From: an uncultured bacterium | GTDB taxonomy: Bacteria; Actinomycetota; Coriobacteriia; Coriobacteriales; Coriobacteriaceae | Direction of reading: 5' to 3' | Assembly: GCA_905215505.1 (NCBI GenBank) | Contig: CAJMPU010000009.1 | Location: forward strand, 12,836 to 76,835 | DNA: 64,000 nucleotides | Shown: piece after piece, positions 16,900 through 26,926 of the stretch | Layout of the letters: each line of letters opens with the position of its first letter | Position numbering within the stretch: position 1 is the first letter of the stretch | The notes under the pieces: model-generated | The model's input: the letters and a program-made list of their open reading frames with translations, nothing else | Database searches by the model: none | Told to the model about the DNA's origin: nothing | Program-made: the position numbers and the translations under genes

Positions 16900-16940
16900 G
16901 TCCCCAGGTGCCGGCAGAAAAAACGTCCCTAGGTGCCGGC
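16900..16940. repeat. Two copies of GTCC(C/T)AGGTGCCGGC motif
   Basis: GTCCCCAGGTGCCGGC at 16900-16915 and GTCCCTAGGTGCCGGC at 16925-16940 are in direct orientation. A third copy, reversed, is at 6613-6628. They lie in the gap after the ATPase gene. Confidence 0.65.
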
Positions 16941-16945
16941 TGTTG

Positions 16946-17012
16946 AGTTGCGGTGGAATAGGGACTGGTTGGGGCCCGAAAGGGCGATTTTAGTCCGCAT
17001 TTCACCGCAACT
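16946..17012. repeat. 67-bp palindrome-ended element, copy 2
   Basis: It has the same 10-bp inverted ends and the same total length as 15363-15429, in the same orientation, with a different interior that includes a GGGGCCC-GAAA-GGGC hairpin. It ends 14 bp before the stop codon of the convergent Ppx/GppA gene. Confidence 0.75.
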
Positions 17013-17025
17013 TATGAGGGGATGG

Positions 17026-18027
17026 TTAAAGGGCGCTCAGGCTCGGGGTCCAGGCGATGGTGGGAGTCGCGCCGTCGAGAACCTCGTTGATGGCGGCGGC
17101 CATGCCGGCGAGGAGGCTGTTCTCGCTTACGGTGAGCGCATCGTAGCCACCGGCGCGCATGAGTTCGCGAATCACCACGGCGCCGGCCAGAATCACGCCC
17201 GCGCGCTTGGGCTGCACGCCTGGCAACGCGGCAATGCTCTCCACGTCCAGCGTGGACATGCGCTCGATAGCGGCAGAAATCTGCTCCATCGAAAGCTCGC
17301 GCAGGTGCACAAAGCTCGAATCGTACGGTTCCAGCTCGTGGACCAGAGCCACCAGCGTAGTCACCGTGCCGCCCACCGCGACTAAGCGTTCGGCGCGCTC
17401 AAAGTCGACAGGCAGGCCCTCAAAATAGGCGGCGAACTGCTCGCCTGCCCACGCGGCAGCGGCAGCAAGCTCGCCATCCGCGGGCGGCAACGCAGAGAAA
17501 AAGCGCTCCGTCACGCGACGGCAACCGATGTCCAGCGAGCGCGTTCCCTCCAGCGCAAAGACGCCGCGCTCCGGAGCGTATACGCCCGTCGCGAGTTCCG
17601 TGGACCCGCCGCCCGAATCCGCGACGATGATGCGCTCGCCGGCAAAGTCGTGCGCCACGCCAAAAAACGTCAGGCGCGCCTCGACCTCGCCCGGAATCAC
17701 CTGTGGTTTGAGCCCCAACTCGCGCAGGCCGTCCAGCAGCAGCGCGGCATTGGACGCATCGCGCGCGGCACTCGTGCACGTGGTGCAGACGCACACGGCC
17801 CCAAAGGCACGGGCCTCGTCCACAAACATGCGGCACGCAGCGAGCACACGCTCGACAGCCGCCTCGCAGAAGCGCCCCGTCGCGTCCACGCCCTCGCCCA
17901 GGTCGGTAATCTCGGTATGCTTGAACGATTCCACAATCGCTCCGCACTCGACCTGAGCCAACACCAGTCGCGACGACACCGTTCCCAGGTCGATCGCGGC
18001 CACCTTATAGCGTTTGCAATTTGTCAT
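17026..18027 (-). CDS. Ppx/GppA phosphatase family protein
   Basis: A 333-aa member of the exopolyphosphatase/guanosine-pentaphosphatase family (ASKHA fold). The start 'YKVAAIDLGTVSSRLVLAQV' is the phosphate-1 motif, 'IPGEVEARLTFFGV' follows, and 'IIVADSGGGSTELATG' is the phosphate-2 motif with the catalytic region around E121. It hydrolyses polyphosphate or pppGpp; the short form, without the extra C-terminal HD-like domains of E. coli Ppx, leaves the preference open. The gene follows the septum-formation gene with 20 bp between them, an arrangement often seen in actinobacteria (eno, divIC, ppx). Confidence 0.88.
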   Translation of the reverse strand: MTNCKRYKVAAIDLGTVSSRLVLAQVECGAIVESFKHTEITDLGEGVDATGRFCEAAVERVLAACRMFVDEARAFGAVCVCTTCTSAARDASNAALLLDGLRELGLKPQVIPGEVEARLTFFGVAHDFAGERIIVADSGGGSTELATGVYAPERGVFALEGTRSLDIGCRRVTERFFSALPPADGELAAAAAWAGEQFAAYFEGLPVDFERAERLVAVGGTVTTLVALVHELEPYDSSFVHLRELSMEQISAAIERMSTLDVESIAALPGVQPKRAGVILAGAVVIRELMRAGGYDALTVSENSLLAGMAAAINEVLDGATPTIAWTPSLSAL

Positions 18028-18047
18028 TGCGGGCTCCCCTCCGGGCG

Positions 18048-18809
18048 CTATTTGCCGTTGGACACGACCGTCTGACCCTCGACGCCGTTAAACCCAAACA
18101 GCATGTCGAGCGCCTGGATGTACCACGGCGCGTCCTTGCCGACTTCTTCGATTTCCTTGGCCACTTCGCTGGCCTTCTTGGCGTTTGAGGACTTTTTACT
18201 CGACGACGAGTCCGAATCGTCGTCCAAGCCTAGCACGTCAATCTTCTTCTCGCCGGGCATCACCAGGCCCAGGTCCTCGGACGCCGCGTCCTTGATACCC
18301 TCCTCCGAGAGCAGCTTGTCGACGCTTTTTTGCAGCTCATCATTGTATTGCTGGCGAATCTCGACCTGCTTGACCAAGATGTCGTTCGAGCGTTTTGCCA
18401 CGTACAGGTCGCGCACGGGGAAATACAGGCTCACGAGCGCCAGAGCCACCACGATACCGATAAACAGCGGACGCAGAGAGCCATGCGTAAAGTCATAGAT
18501 CGCCTTGACCACCGCGTTGTCGTTGGCGTAATGCATAAAGTCCGAGCCCGAAAGACGGTTCGAGGGCCTACTCGATTTGTCGTGTGCTTGAGTCGAGGGA
18601 CGCGACGCATGCGACGAACGTACCGGGCGCACCGGTCCATCTGCCAAGGTATTTGATTGAGCATTGGGGCGCGAGGTACTTGTCGGTCGCTGCATGGAGC
18701 GGTCGGCACCGGCGTAATCGGACCCACCGAGCTGCACCGTGCGCGCACGGCGAGGCGACGGCTCGCGCGAACCGGCGGAATAGTACCTGTTGTCGTAAAT
18801 CTGATCCAT
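18048..18809 (-). CDS. FtsB/DivIC-type septum formation protein
   Basis: A 253-aa protein starting at MDQIYDNRYY. A long basic, disordered cytoplasmic head (residues 1-115) leads to a single transmembrane segment (about 118-138: 'PLFIGIVVALALVSLYFPV'). A short coiled coil then follows ('ILVKQVEIRQQYNDELQKSVDKLLSEEGI'), with the DivIC-like 'SEDLGLVMPGEKKI' and a Ser/Asp-rich tail. FtsB/DivIC proteins bridge FtsL and FtsQ in the divisome. Its position between eno and ppx is the classical actinobacterial context for this family. Confidence 0.8.
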   Translation of the reverse strand: MDQIYDNRYYSAGSREPSPRRARTVQLGGSDYAGADRSMQRPTSTSRPNAQSNTLADGPVRPVRSSHASRPSTQAHDKSSRPSNRLSGSDFMHYANDNAVVKAIYDFTHGSLRPLFIGIVVALALVSLYFPVRDLYVAKRSNDILVKQVEIRQQYNDELQKSVDKLLSEEGIKDAASEDLGLVMPGEKKIDVLGLDDDSDSSSSKKSSNAKKASEVAKEIEEVGKDAPWYIQALDMLFGFNGVEGQTVVSNGK

Positions 18810-18900
18810 GTGCGCCTTGTGCGGTTGAGGTTTGTTTGCGCTAAGTCCTTTAGTTATAGCACGAGCGCCTGCACCGCCTTCGCCAGCCTTTGCTCGACAT

Positions 18901-18932
18901 AAAAAAGGCGCTGAGCCGTATGGCCCAGCGCC
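18901..18932 (-). terminator. Terminator of eno
   Basis: The stem GGCGCTGAGCC/GGCCCAGCGCC (one G-U pair) has a 4-nt loop and, on the minus strand, ends in TTTTTT. It lies about 75 bp past the eno stop. Confidence 0.9.
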
Positions 18933-19004
18933 CATGGCGCTTTGCAGCATCCAGTCAAGGCGGGACGGAACCGAGTCAGCCTCCCCCTCGCCAAATTCGC
19001 CCGT

Positions 19005-20306
<1,302 letters not shown>

Positions 20307-20442
20307 TCACTTGGAAACGTAGTGGATGCAAGCGACCGGCTGACCGTGCACCGTCGGTGCGCCTCCGTAAGTTAGCCATGTCGCACTTTTTGCATTATGC
20401 CCCAAGTTATCCAAGGGATACACTTGATTTTCGAACAATTTA

Positions 20443-20479
20443 GCGGGAACGATGAGGCGTGTCAGCCCGTCGTTCCCGC
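20443..20479 (-). terminator. Hairpin downstream of mazG
   Basis: A 10-bp stem GCGGGAACGA/TCGTTCCCGC lies directly after the mazG stop. There is no clear U tract, so termination strength is uncertain. Confidence 0.5.
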
Positions 20480-20483
20480 AGTC

Positions 20484-21344
20484 TTACTCCTCCGCCTTTG
20501 CGGCATCCCACAGGTCGTTGAGGCCGTGGGTCGAAAGCTCGGCAAGATCCACGTGAGCATCGGCCGCCATCTGCTCCATTGCGGCCCAGCGACGGCGGAA
20601 CTTTGCCGTACTGGCGCGCAGGGCGCTCTCGGCGTCGATACCCTCCTTGCGCGCGACGTTGACCAGGGCAAAGAGCAGATCGCCAAACTCCATTTCGCGC
20701 TCGGGCGTTCCGGGGGCCTCGGCCTCAAACTCGGCACGCTCCTCGACGACCTCGTCCCACACATCCTGGACCGTCTCCCACTCAAAGCCCACGGCAGCCG
20801 CCTTGCGCGACACCTTCTGAGCCTGCATCAGCGCCGGCAGATGCGTGGGCACGCCGTCGAGCAGACCCTCGGGCGCGGCCTCGCCCGCCGCCACGGCCTT
20901 GTCCTTGGCAGCCCTCTCGGCAAGCTTGACCTCGTCCCAAATCTTGAGTACCTCGTCGGAACTGTCAGCATCTACATCGCTAAACACGTGCGGATGACGG
21001 CGGATGAGCTTGGCATCGATATCACGCGCCACGTCGGCCAGTGTAAACTCGCCGGCGTCCGCCGCAATCTGCGCATGCAGTACCACCTGCATGAGCACGT
21101 CGCCCAGCTCCTCGCGCAGATGCGCCACGTCGTCCGCCTCGATGCAATCGAGCGCCTCGTAGGCTTCCTCGATCATGTTCTTGCCAATGCTGCGGTGCGT
21201 CTGCTCGCGGTCCCACGGGCAGCCATCGGGCTGACGCAGACGCCAGATAGTCTGCACCAAATGCTGCAGCTCGGCCGACACGTCGACCAGCGTGGACAGA
21301 TCGCGCGAGCCCTCGGCATTTTGCCGAGCCATGTGCTGCGCCAT
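20484..21344 (-). CDS. mazG: Nucleoside triphosphate pyrophosphohydrolase MazG
   Basis: A 286-aa, two-domain MazG that hydrolyses (d)NTPs to NMP and PPi, a house-cleaning role. The start MAQHMARQNA follows GGAG. The first domain has 'LRQPDGCPWDREQTHRSI', 'MIEEAYEALDCI' and 'LREELGDVLMQVVLHA' (E-E-x-x-E and E-x-x-D metal motifs), then 'KLIRRHPHVFSD'. The second repeats the fold with 'VVEERAEFEAE' and 'EFGDLLFALVNVAR'. The stop codon of the upstream YfcE-like gene is 2 bp before this start, so the two are one transcription unit. Confidence 0.95.
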   Translation of the reverse strand: MAQHMARQNAEGSRDLSTLVDVSAELQHLVQTIWRLRQPDGCPWDREQTHRSIGKNMIEEAYEALDCIEADDVAHLREELGDVLMQVVLHAQIAADAGEFTLADVARDIDAKLIRRHPHVFSDVDADSSDEVLKIWDEVKLAERAAKDKAVAAGEAAPEGLLDGVPTHLPALMQAQKVSRKAAAVGFEWETVQDVWDEVVEERAEFEAEAPGTPEREMEFGDLLFALVNVARKEGIDAESALRASTAKFRRRWAAMEQMAADAHVDLAELSTHGLNDLWDAAKAEE

Positions 21345-21346
21345 GA

Positions 21347-21895
21347 TTATTTCTCCTCCAGGATCACGTGACGGAACGCGCCGCCCTCGTAGATGCCGTA
21401 GCTGTGCGTGCCGTCCTTGGGGATGCTCACGCTGCCGGGGTTGAAGAGCCATAGGCCCGGGCGTGCCTCGCTTGCCTCGTTAACCTTGATATGCGTGTGG
21501 CCGTAGACGAGCGCGGAGCCCTCGGGCAGCGCGGGCACGTGGTCGACGCTGTTGTGCATGCCGGCGCCAAAGACGTGGCCGTGCGTCAGGAACAGTTCAC
21601 GGCCGGCCTCATCGAACAGCGTGGCGTAGTCCGCCATGACGGGAAAGTCGAGCACCATCTGGTCGACCTCGGCGTCGCAGTTGCCGCGGACGGCGATGAT
21701 GCGGTCGGCCAGGGCGTTGAGCAGCGGAATCACGCGCTTGGGGGCGTAGTCGCGCGGCAGGTCGTTGCGCGGGCCGTGGTAGAGCAGGTCGCCCAGCAGC
21801 ACGATGCGGTCGGGCTGCTCGGATTCGATTGCGGCGACCAGACGCTCGGTCCAGTATGCCGAGCCGTGAATGTCGGAAGCGATGAGGTATTTCAT
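21347..21895 (-). CDS. yfcE: YfcE-type phosphodiesterase
   Basis: A 182-aa metallophosphoesterase of the YfcE/MJ0936 group. The start MKYLIASDIHG follows AAAGGA. Metal-binding motifs: 'SDIHGS', 'IVLLGDLLYHGP', 'AVRGNCDAEVD', 'FLTHGH' and 'VYGHTHI'. E. coli YfcE acts on model phosphodiesters; its natural substrate is unsettled. It is coupled to mazG. Confidence 0.9.
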   Translation of the reverse strand: MKYLIASDIHGSAYWTERLVAAIESEQPDRIVLLGDLLYHGPRNDLPRDYAPKRVIPLLNALADRIIAVRGNCDAEVDQMVLDFPVMADYATLFDEAGRELFLTHGHVFGAGMHNSVDHVPALPEGSALVYGHTHIKVNEASEARPGLWLFNPGSVSIPKDGTHSYGIYEGGAFRHVILEEK

Positions 21896-21959
21896 GGTGG
21901 TCCTTTCGGGTGGGGCTGATGTGGCCGGGCGCGAGATGTCGCCGGCCGCGCTATTCAAA

Positions 21960-22436
21960 TCACAGTGCCGAGGCTTGTGCCGTCTGCATCACGCGCTGGA
22001 GCGGCACGTTATGCTCGCGGGCAAGACGGGCGCAGTCCTCGTACTCGGGCGCCGCACGCTCACTGCCGTCGGGCAGGGTGGCCACCTTGACGGCCACTTC
22101 GCCCCAAGGCGTCGCGACCTGCTCAAAACGACGCGGCAGGCAGACGCGTTCCATCACCTGGCGCCGGATGCCGTTCGTGGTGGTTTCCAAAAAGATAATC
22201 GTCTGCAGACGGTCAATGTCCTCGCGGGCGCAGATTACCTGCAGCTGCCAACCGGGGCGGCCTTTTTTGCAGTAGAGAGGCAACCAGTGCACCTCGCGGG
22301 CGCCCGCCTCGCGCAGGCGGTCCGCGGCATAGGCGAGCACCTCGGGCGACGCATCGTCGATGTCGCACTCCAGCTTGACGATAGTTTCGGGTGCATCGGT
22401 CTCGCGGGACAGCGGAGATGTACTTCCACGTTGCAT
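21960..22436 (-). CDS. Stand-alone LarC C-terminal (nickel-pincer insertion) domain protein
   Basis: A 158-aa protein matching only the C-terminal part of LarC. LarC inserts nickel into the pincer cofactor of lactate racemase and related enzymes. Visible signatures: 'ETIVKLECDIDDASPEVLAYA', 'GAREVHWLPLYCKKGRPGWQLQVIC', 'TIIFLETTTNGIRR', and 'EYEDCARLAREHNVPLQRV' at the end. Full LarC has about 400 residues with a His-rich N-terminal domain that is absent here. No larA, larB or larE is nearby. It could be a split LarC2 or a paralogue with another role. The start at 22436 has AAAGGA some 12 nt upstream. Confidence 0.75.
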   Translation of the reverse strand: MQRGSTSPLSRETDAPETIVKLECDIDDASPEVLAYAADRLREAGAREVHWLPLYCKKGRPGWQLQVICAREDIDRLQTIIFLETTTNGIRRQVMERVCLPRRFEQVATPWGEVAVKVATLPDGSERAAPEYEDCARLAREHNVPLQRVMQTAQASAL

Positions 22437-22820
22437 ACGGTCCGGATCCTTTCCGCACGGGCTCGTTTTATTCACCCAAACGCTAGCACATCGGACGTGG
22501 CACAGGCGTGACTTTCGTCCGTCGCCGCCCTCGCCCCTATCCAAACATGTACGCCAGCCTCCAAACATGTCATTTTTTGCAGCTTTTGGAGGCTGATGTA
22601 CATGTTTTGGAGCGGGGCCGCGCACGATCAGAATTGCGCTCGCACTCCGTCCACCACAAAGTTCACTACACTCAACAATTTTGAACTTTCTACGCAGTTC
22701 ATCGGCCAAAAAATTACCCTCGGCATACTTACAGGCTGCACGATGCTACTCTAGTTGCATTTGGCTAACTAAGCGGCTGCCGAGGACCCCGACCGGCACC
22801 GTTACGGCATAGGAGGTTTC
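22437..22820. other. Divergent intergenic region with a large palindrome
   Basis: This 380-bp gap lies between the LarC-like gene and the CydDC-like gene. It contains the inverted repeat 22541-22610 and the promoters of both divergent genes; no further gene is seen. Confidence 0.6.
22541..22610. repeat. Long inverted repeat, 25-26 nt arms
   Basis: Arms 22541-22565 and 22585-22610 pair with one bulge and a 2-nt mismatch. CCAAACATGT occurs in the left arm, again at the start of the loop, and inverted in the right arm. Confidence 0.8.
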
Positions 22821-25800
22821 ATGTTCGAGAAGCGGCTCTTCTCCCTGGTTCCGCAGGCAACGCCCTACATTATGGCAAGCGTCCTGTTTAAGTGGATCGC
22901 GCTCATGGCAAACATCACGGTGATGTGGGTGCTTGCGCGCATCTTGGGCGGCATCGTCACGGACGGCCTTTCCGCCGCGCTCGCCGTCGATGCCCTCGCA
23001 CAGGCGGCCTCGCCGCTCGCCGCCGCCATCATCGCGCGCGCCGCCTCCATCTACCTGGCCCAACGCGCCGGCGACAGGGCCGCGTTCGAGGCCGTCCGCC
23101 GCGTGCGCTCGCTCGTCTACGACAAGCTCACCGCACTCGGCCCCTCCTACACCGAGACCGTCCCCACCGCCGAGGCCGTCCAGACCAGCGTCGAGGGCGC
23201 CACGCAACTCCAGGTGTACTTTGGCGGCTACCTGCCGCAGCTCTTCTTTGCCGGCTTGGCACCCATCACGCTGTTTGTACTGCTCGTGGGCCAGGCGGGT
23301 CTTCCTGCCGCGCTGCTGCTCGCCTGCGTTCCGGTCATCCCCGTCTCCATCATGATGGTCATGCGCAACGCCAAAAAGATCGGTGCCGAGTACTGGGGCA
23401 GCTATGTCGATCTGGGCGGCATGTTCCTGGAGGCCGTGCAGGGTCTCACCACCCTTAAGGTCTACCAGGCCGATCGCAGCTGGCACGAGCGCATCAACGC
23501 CGAGTCCGAGCGTTTCCGCACGGCGACCATGCGCCTGCTGGTGATGCAGCTGCGCTCCATTTGCGTTATGGACCTGGTCGTCTATATGGGCGCCGCGCTC
23601 GGCATTATCGTAGCCGCGCTGCAGCTCGCCACGGGCAAGATTGGCTTTGAGGCGGCCTTCCTCATCGTCTTTCTGTCGCAGGAGTTCTTTTTGCCCATGC
23701 GCCGCCTGGGATCGCTGTTCCACACGGCCATGAACGGCATGGCCGCCTCGCGCCGCATGTTTGGCATTTTGGATACGCCCGAGCCCGAGCGCGGCGATGT
23801 TGAGCTTGACGGTCGCGGCGATATCGAGCTCGCGGGCGTGAGCTATGCATACGGCAACCGCACGGTGCTGGACAGCGCCAGCGCGACCATTGCGCACGGC
23901 TCGCTCGTGGCACTCGTGGGCGAAAGCGGCGGCGGCAAGTCCACGCTCGCGGGGATTATCGCGGGCCGCAAGGGTGCCTACCGTGGCAGCGTTCGCATTG
24001 GCGGCGTCGAGCTGCGCGATGCCACGGCCGCCTCACTCATGCGCGCCGTCACGCTGGTGCCCACCAACGGCTACCTGTTTGCCGGCACCCTGCGCGACAA
24101 CCTGCTGCTCGCCCAGCCCAACGCCACCGACGCCGAGCTTTTGCGCGCGCTCGGCCGCACGCGCGTGGCGGCCTTTGTGCAGGCCAACGGCGGGCTCGAC
24201 ATGGTGATTAACGAGGGCGGCACCAACCTTTCGGGTGGCCAGCGCCAGCGCGTGTGCATGGCACGCGCCCTGCTGCACGACTCGCCGATCTATGTGTTTG
24301 ACGAGGCGACGAGCAACGTCGATGCCACAAGCGAAGCCGCAATCGGCGAGGTCATTGCATCGCTCGCCGGCGAGCACACCGTAATCGTGGTGGCGCATCG
24401 CCTGTCGACAATCGTGGACGCCGATCAGATTCTGGTGCTGGAGCGCGGTCGCATTGCCGAGCGCGGGACTCACGGCGAGCTCTTGGCAACCGCGGGCGCC
24501 TATGCGCGCATGTGGAACAGCCAGGAGCAGCTCTCGGCATATGCGTATGCGGAGGGTGATGCCGAGGATGCCGGCGCGGTTGAGGCTGTTGACGGCAGCA
24601 CCGCCCGTACCGATGGCCTCAACGGTGCCGGCTCGTCTTCCGCTGCCGCGGTGCCTGACTCCGGCCGCGCCCGTCGCTCGGCGCCGTCCATCATGTGGCG
24701 CATGATGGGGCTCGTCCGACCGCTTGCCGGCTGGCTTGTGCTAGCCGTCGCGCTGGGCAGCATTGGCATGCTCACCGCCGCGTTCGTGCCGGCCTTTGGC
24801 GCCCTTGGCCTTATGGCCGCGCTGGGCCGCAACGCCTTGGGGCTTGGTCTTATCGTCACATGCGCGGCCTGTGCCGCCTGCGGCATCGCGCGCGGGCCGC
24901 TCCACTACGGCGAGCAGCTCTGCAACCATTACATCGCATTCCGTCTGCTCGCACACATTCGCGACCTGGTGTTTGGCGCCCTGCGCCAGCTCGCCCCCGC
25001 CAAGCTCGAGGGCCGCGGCAAGGGCGAGCTCGTGAGCCTGGTCACCTCGGATATCGAGCTGCTCGAGGTCTTCTACGCGCACACCATCTCGCCCATTGCC
25101 ATAGCTCTGGTCTGCACCGTTGTGTTTGAGGGCTTTTTGCTGGCTGTGAGCCCCGAGCTCGCGGGCATCGCGCTCGTGGCCTACGCGGTCCTGGGCGTGC
25201 TGCTGCCCCTGACCTCGGCCAAGGCATGCAGCACCACCGGCCGCCAGAGCCGCGAGGGCGCCGGTAAGCTGGGCGCCTTTGTACTCGACAGTCTGCGCGG
25301 CGCGGGCGAGACCATCCAGTTTGCCGGTGGCACCGATCGCAGCCGTGCCCTGGGCAAGCTGACCGAGCAAGTCGGCGCCGTGGACGCGCGCCTCAAGCGC
25401 CGCCAGGCGGTCAGCGAGGCCGTAGCCGATGCGCTTATTCTTGTGGCTAATCTGGTGATGCTCGGGCGTGCGCTGCAGCTGGTGGCTGCGGGAACGATTG
25501 ACTTTGCCGCAGCGTTTGTCGCCGTCTTTACCTTTGTGTCGTCGTTTGGCTCGGTGATGGCCGTGAGCCGCCTGGGCGCCTCACTGCAGGAGACGCTCGC
25601 CTCGGGCGCACGCGTGCTCGATTTGCTCGACGAGCAGCCCCAGTGCGCCGAGGTCGCCGATGGACAGAACGTTGAGTTTGCCGGCGCCGCAGCCGAGCAT
25701 GTGAGCTTTAGCTATGTGGGCGGCGTGGACGCGGGCGGTGCGGGCGCCACAGAGCAGGTCGCGAACGACACCGCTGCGAGTCTCATCCTCGACGACGTGA

Positions 25801-26387
25801 CCTGCACCTTTGCGCCCGGTACCATGACCTGCATCATGGGGCGCTCGGGTTCGGGCAAGTCGACGCTGCTTAAGCTGCTCATGCGCTTTTGGGACCCCGC
25901 AGCCGGCACCATCACGGTGAGCGGCGTCGATGCCCGCCACATCAACACGGCGAGCCTGCGCAGCCACGAGGCCTATATGACCCAGGACACGCATCTGTTC
26001 TGCGGCACCGTACGCGAGAACCTGCTGGTCGCGCACGCCAACGCCACCGATGCCGAGCTGCTCGACGCTTGCCGCTCCGCCTCACTCACCACGCTCATCG
26101 ACCGTCTGCCGCAGGGACTCGACACGCCCGTTGCCGAGCTGGGCGACTCGCTTTCGGGCGGCGAGCGCCAGCGCATCGGCCTTGCGCGCATCTTCCTCAA
26201 CGACGCACCCTTCATCTTGCTCGACGAACCCACCAGCGCGCTCGATGCTCTCAACGAGGCGTCCGTGATGCAGGCAATCGACGAGCTCAAGCGCCGCGGC
26301 AAGACCATTGTGCTCGTGAGCCACCGTGCCAGCACCTGCGCGTTTGCCGATTTCTCGCTTTCGGTCGAGCACGGGAGGCTGAGCTAA
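22821..26387 (+). CDS. cydDC: CydDC-like ABC exporter, both half-transporters in one chain
   Basis: A 1188-aa protein made of two complete ABC exporter halves. Half 1 has a six-TM domain (residues about 15-300), Walker A 'GESGGGKST' near 367 and signature 'LSGGQRQR' near 470. Half 2 has a TM domain (about 620-900), Walker A 'GRSGSGKST' near 1007 and signature 'LSGGERQR' near 1111. An Ala/Ser-rich linker joins them. The first membrane domain ('YTETVPTAEAVQTSVEGATQLQVYFGGYLPQLFF') is CydD-like and the second CydC-like. In E. coli separate CydD and CydC form a heterodimer needed for cytochrome bd assembly. The stop codon overlaps the next gene's ATG. A drug-type exporter remains possible. Confidence 0.85.
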   Translation: MFEKRLFSLVPQATPYIMASVLFKWIALMANITVMWVLARILGGIVTDGLSAALAVDALAQAASPLAAAIIARAASIYLAQRAGDRAAFEAVRRVRSLVYDKLTALGPSYTETVPTAEAVQTSVEGATQLQVYFGGYLPQLFFAGLAPITLFVLLVGQAGLPAALLLACVPVIPVSIMMVMRNAKKIGAEYWGSYVDLGGMFLEAVQGLTTLKVYQADRSWHERINAESERFRTATMRLLVMQLRSICVMDLVVYMGAALGIIVAALQLATGKIGFEAAFLIVFLSQEFFLPMRRLGSLFHTAMNGMAASRRMFGILDTPEPERGDVELDGRGDIELAGVSYAYGNRTVLDSASATIAHGSLVALVGESGGGKSTLAGIIAGRKGAYRGSVRIGGVELRDATAASLMRAVTLVPTNGYLFAGTLRDNLLLAQPNATDAELLRALGRTRVAAFVQANGGLDMVINEGGTNLSGGQRQRVCMARALLHDSPIYVFDEATSNVDATSEAAIGEVIASLAGEHTVIVVAHRLSTIVDADQILVLERGRIAERGTHGELLATAGAYARMWNSQEQLSAYAYAEGDAEDAGAVEAVDGSTARTDGLNGAGSSSAAAVPDSGRARRSAPSIMWRMMGLVRPLAGWLVLAVALGSIGMLTAAFVPAFGALGLMAALGRNALGLGLIVTCAACAACGIARGPLHYGEQLCNHYIAFRLLAHIRDLVFGALRQLAPAKLEGRGKGELVSLVTSDIELLEVFYAHTISPIAIALVCTVVFEGFLLAVSPELAGIALVAYAVLGVLLPLTSAKACSTTGRQSREGAGKLGAFVLDSLRGAGETIQFAGGTDRSRALGKLTEQVGAVDARLKRRQAVSEAVADALILVANLVMLGRALQLVAAGTIDFAAAFVAVFTFVSSFGSVMAVSRLGASLQETLASGARVLDLLDEQPQCAEVADGQNVEFAGAAAEHVSFSYVGGVDAGGAGATEQVANDTAASLILDDVTCTFAPGTMTCIMGRSGSGKSTLLKLLMRFWDPAAGTITVSGVDARHINTASLRSHEAYMTQDTHLFCGTVRENLLVAHANATDAELLDACRSASLTTLIDRLPQGLDTPVAELGDSLSGGERQRIGLARIFLNDAPFILLDEPTSALDALNEASVMQAIDELKRRGKTIVLVSHRASTCAFADFSLSVEHGRLS

Positions 26388-26806
26388 TGGCGCGCCCAGT
26401 CGACACACCGGAGCTAGCACGCAAACGTGAGCGTGAGGCCCAAATGGTGTCGCAGATGATTGCGCTGTGGTGTCGTGGGCATCATGGCGGCGGGCATGTG
26501 GTCGAACAGGCTGGCGGCGATGAGTCCGTGCGCGTGAAACTCGGCCTTCGAACCATTACGCTCTGCCCCGAATGCGCCGAGCTGCAGAAATACGCCATCG
26601 CGCGCATTGAGCACTGCCCGCACATGGGCACCAAGACATTTTGCTCGGCATGTCCTTCGCATTGTTACCGGCCTGCCATGCGCGAGAAGATCCGCGAGGT
26701 TATGCGTTGGTCGGGACCGCGTATGATCCGCTATCGCCCCATCACCGCCGTGAGACACGCGATGGTAACAGTGCAGGCCAAACGCGCGGCGGCACGAAGC
26801 AAGTAG
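26387..26806 (+). CDS. YgbA-type (nitrous oxide-stimulated promoter) family protein
   Basis: A 139-aa Cys-rich protein beginning one base inside the previous stop (TAATG), so it is translationally coupled to the CydDC-like exporter. The core is 'TLCPECAELQKYAIARIEHCPHMGTKTFCSACPSHCYRPAMREKIREVMRWSGPRM', with six cysteines in C-x2-C, C, C-x2-C and C spacing, as in the YgbA_NO family. In enterobacteria ygbA is induced by nitric oxide; the molecular role is not known. Pairing with CydDC hints at a link to respiratory or NO stress. Confidence 0.85.
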   Translation: MARPVDTPELARKREREAQMVSQMIALWCRGHHGGGHVVEQAGGDESVRVKLGLRTITLCPECAELQKYAIARIEHCPHMGTKTFCSACPSHCYRPAMREKIREVMRWSGPRMIRYRPITAVRHAMVTVQAKRAAARSK

Positions 26807-26926
26807 TCGCCGGCGCCGGCACGCGCCGCCCCGCCTTTCCACTCGATTTCGGCACCCGGCGTGCGCGGCGTGTTGAGAGCTGCACCATTACAATGGAGCG
26901 GATTCACCAAATGCAAAGGAGTCGCC

